Positions 14,071 through 14,245 of a stretch of DNA of 14,245 nt are shown one piece after another. The stretch comes from Clostridia bacterium. Its GTDB lineage: Bacteria; Bacillota; Clostridia; Christensenellales; Aristaeellaceae. The position numbers and the translations under genes are program-made. The notes below the pieces were generated by a model. It saw nothing but the letters and a program-made list of their open reading frames with translations, did not search any database and was not told where the DNA came from. The stretch's first letter is position 1. Each line of letters begins with the position of its first letter. The stretch lies in NCBI GenBank assembly GCA_900769075.1, contig CAAGFE010000061.1:1-14245 (forward strand), in the 5' to 3' direction.

Positions 14071-14096
14071 GTTGGAGGGCCCGCAGGCCCTTCAAC
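14071..14096. other. Long G+C-rich hairpin
   Basis: GTTGGAGGGCC (14071-14081) pairs with GGCCCTTCAAC (14086-14096) over 11 bases with one G-T, around the loop CGCA, and CTTTAG overlaps and follows it. It could serve as a second-stage terminator for GH105 or be part of the structured region that continues to 14185. Confidence 0.5.
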
Positions 14097-14103
14097 TTTA
14101 GAT

Positions 14104-14185
14104 CGAAAACCGGCGAGCCCCTTCGGGGCGGATAAACGGGGCGAAGCCCCTGCGCGGCGATTTTCGCGCTTTTCCATCAGGAAAA
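14104..14185. repeat. Cluster of small hairpins in non-coding DNA
   Basis: GCCCC-TTC-GGGGC (14117-14129), then GGGGC-GAA-GCCCC (14138-14150), enclosed by CGAAAA (14104-14109) and TTTTCG (14161-14166), then TTTTCC-ATCA-GGAAAA (14170-14185). The two inner hairpins use the same G/C blocks in opposite order. No open frame with a start signal is visible. This may be a repeated intergenic element or the leader of a gene beyond the window edge. Confidence 0.45.
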
Positions 14186-14245
14186 TCTTCCTTACACGAA
14201 CGAACGGCCGGGAGAACGGCTTGCCGTGTGAGGGAGGCGCTTGCG

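Overview
The window comes from a GC-rich, low-oxygen-type Firmicute, most likely a gut or rumen member of Clostridia (Christensenellales-like is my guess, not provable here). The support is the 5S rRNA–tRNA-Asn junction, a DUF5685 / J-domain / DnaK gene cluster of a clostridial kind, strong AGGAGG-type ribosome sites, sigma-A promoters, a match to the Gram-positive LexA box, and cytoplasmic enzymes for plant-glycan oligosaccharides.

Layout. 1-206: tail of a 5S rRNA gene, tRNA-Asn(GTT) and a rho-independent terminator, the end of an rRNA operon. 263-1613 (+): a membrane-anchored ComEA-like helix-hairpin-helix protein, then deoC (deoxyribose-phosphate aldolase) with a strong two-way terminator. 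1617-2359 (-): a gene for a secreted protein of unknown function, broken by a one-base frameshift just after its signal peptide. 2424-6287 (-): a tight four-gene operon read as zinc-ribbon membrane protein > DUF5685 protein > J-domain protein with a cysteine-rich tail > DnaK, closed by a terminator. 6394-10254 (+): a textbook sigma-A promoter driving nagA and a GH2 glycosidase. 10255-10619: a gene-poor stretch holding the remnant of a small zinc-ribbon gene (-), a near-consensus promoter (+) with a LexA-type box in its spacer but no gene behind it, and directly after its start point five GGGG tracts spaced exactly four bases apart. 10620-14006: a divergent pair, a GH31 enzyme resembling alpha-xylosidases (-) and a GH105 unsaturated rhamnogalacturonyl hydrolase (+), with facing promoters. 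14007-14245: hairpin-rich DNA without a gene.

How the genes fit together. NagA, GH2, GH31 and GH105 all lack signal peptides, so they should act in the cytoplasm on imported oligosaccharides from plant cell wall or amino-sugar glycans. The DnaK operon carries neither grpE nor hrcA, and I see no CIRCE operator, so it looks like a dedicated accessory chaperone system rather than the housekeeping heat-shock operon. Three of its four products carry conspicuous cysteine motifs.

The best leads for something undescribed are the orphan LexA-type promoter with a G-quadruplex-like leader (10463-10542) and the zinc-ribbon/DUF5685/J-domain/DnaK module, including the Asp-rich motifs of the DUF5685 protein, which recall squalene/phytoene synthase-type enzymes.
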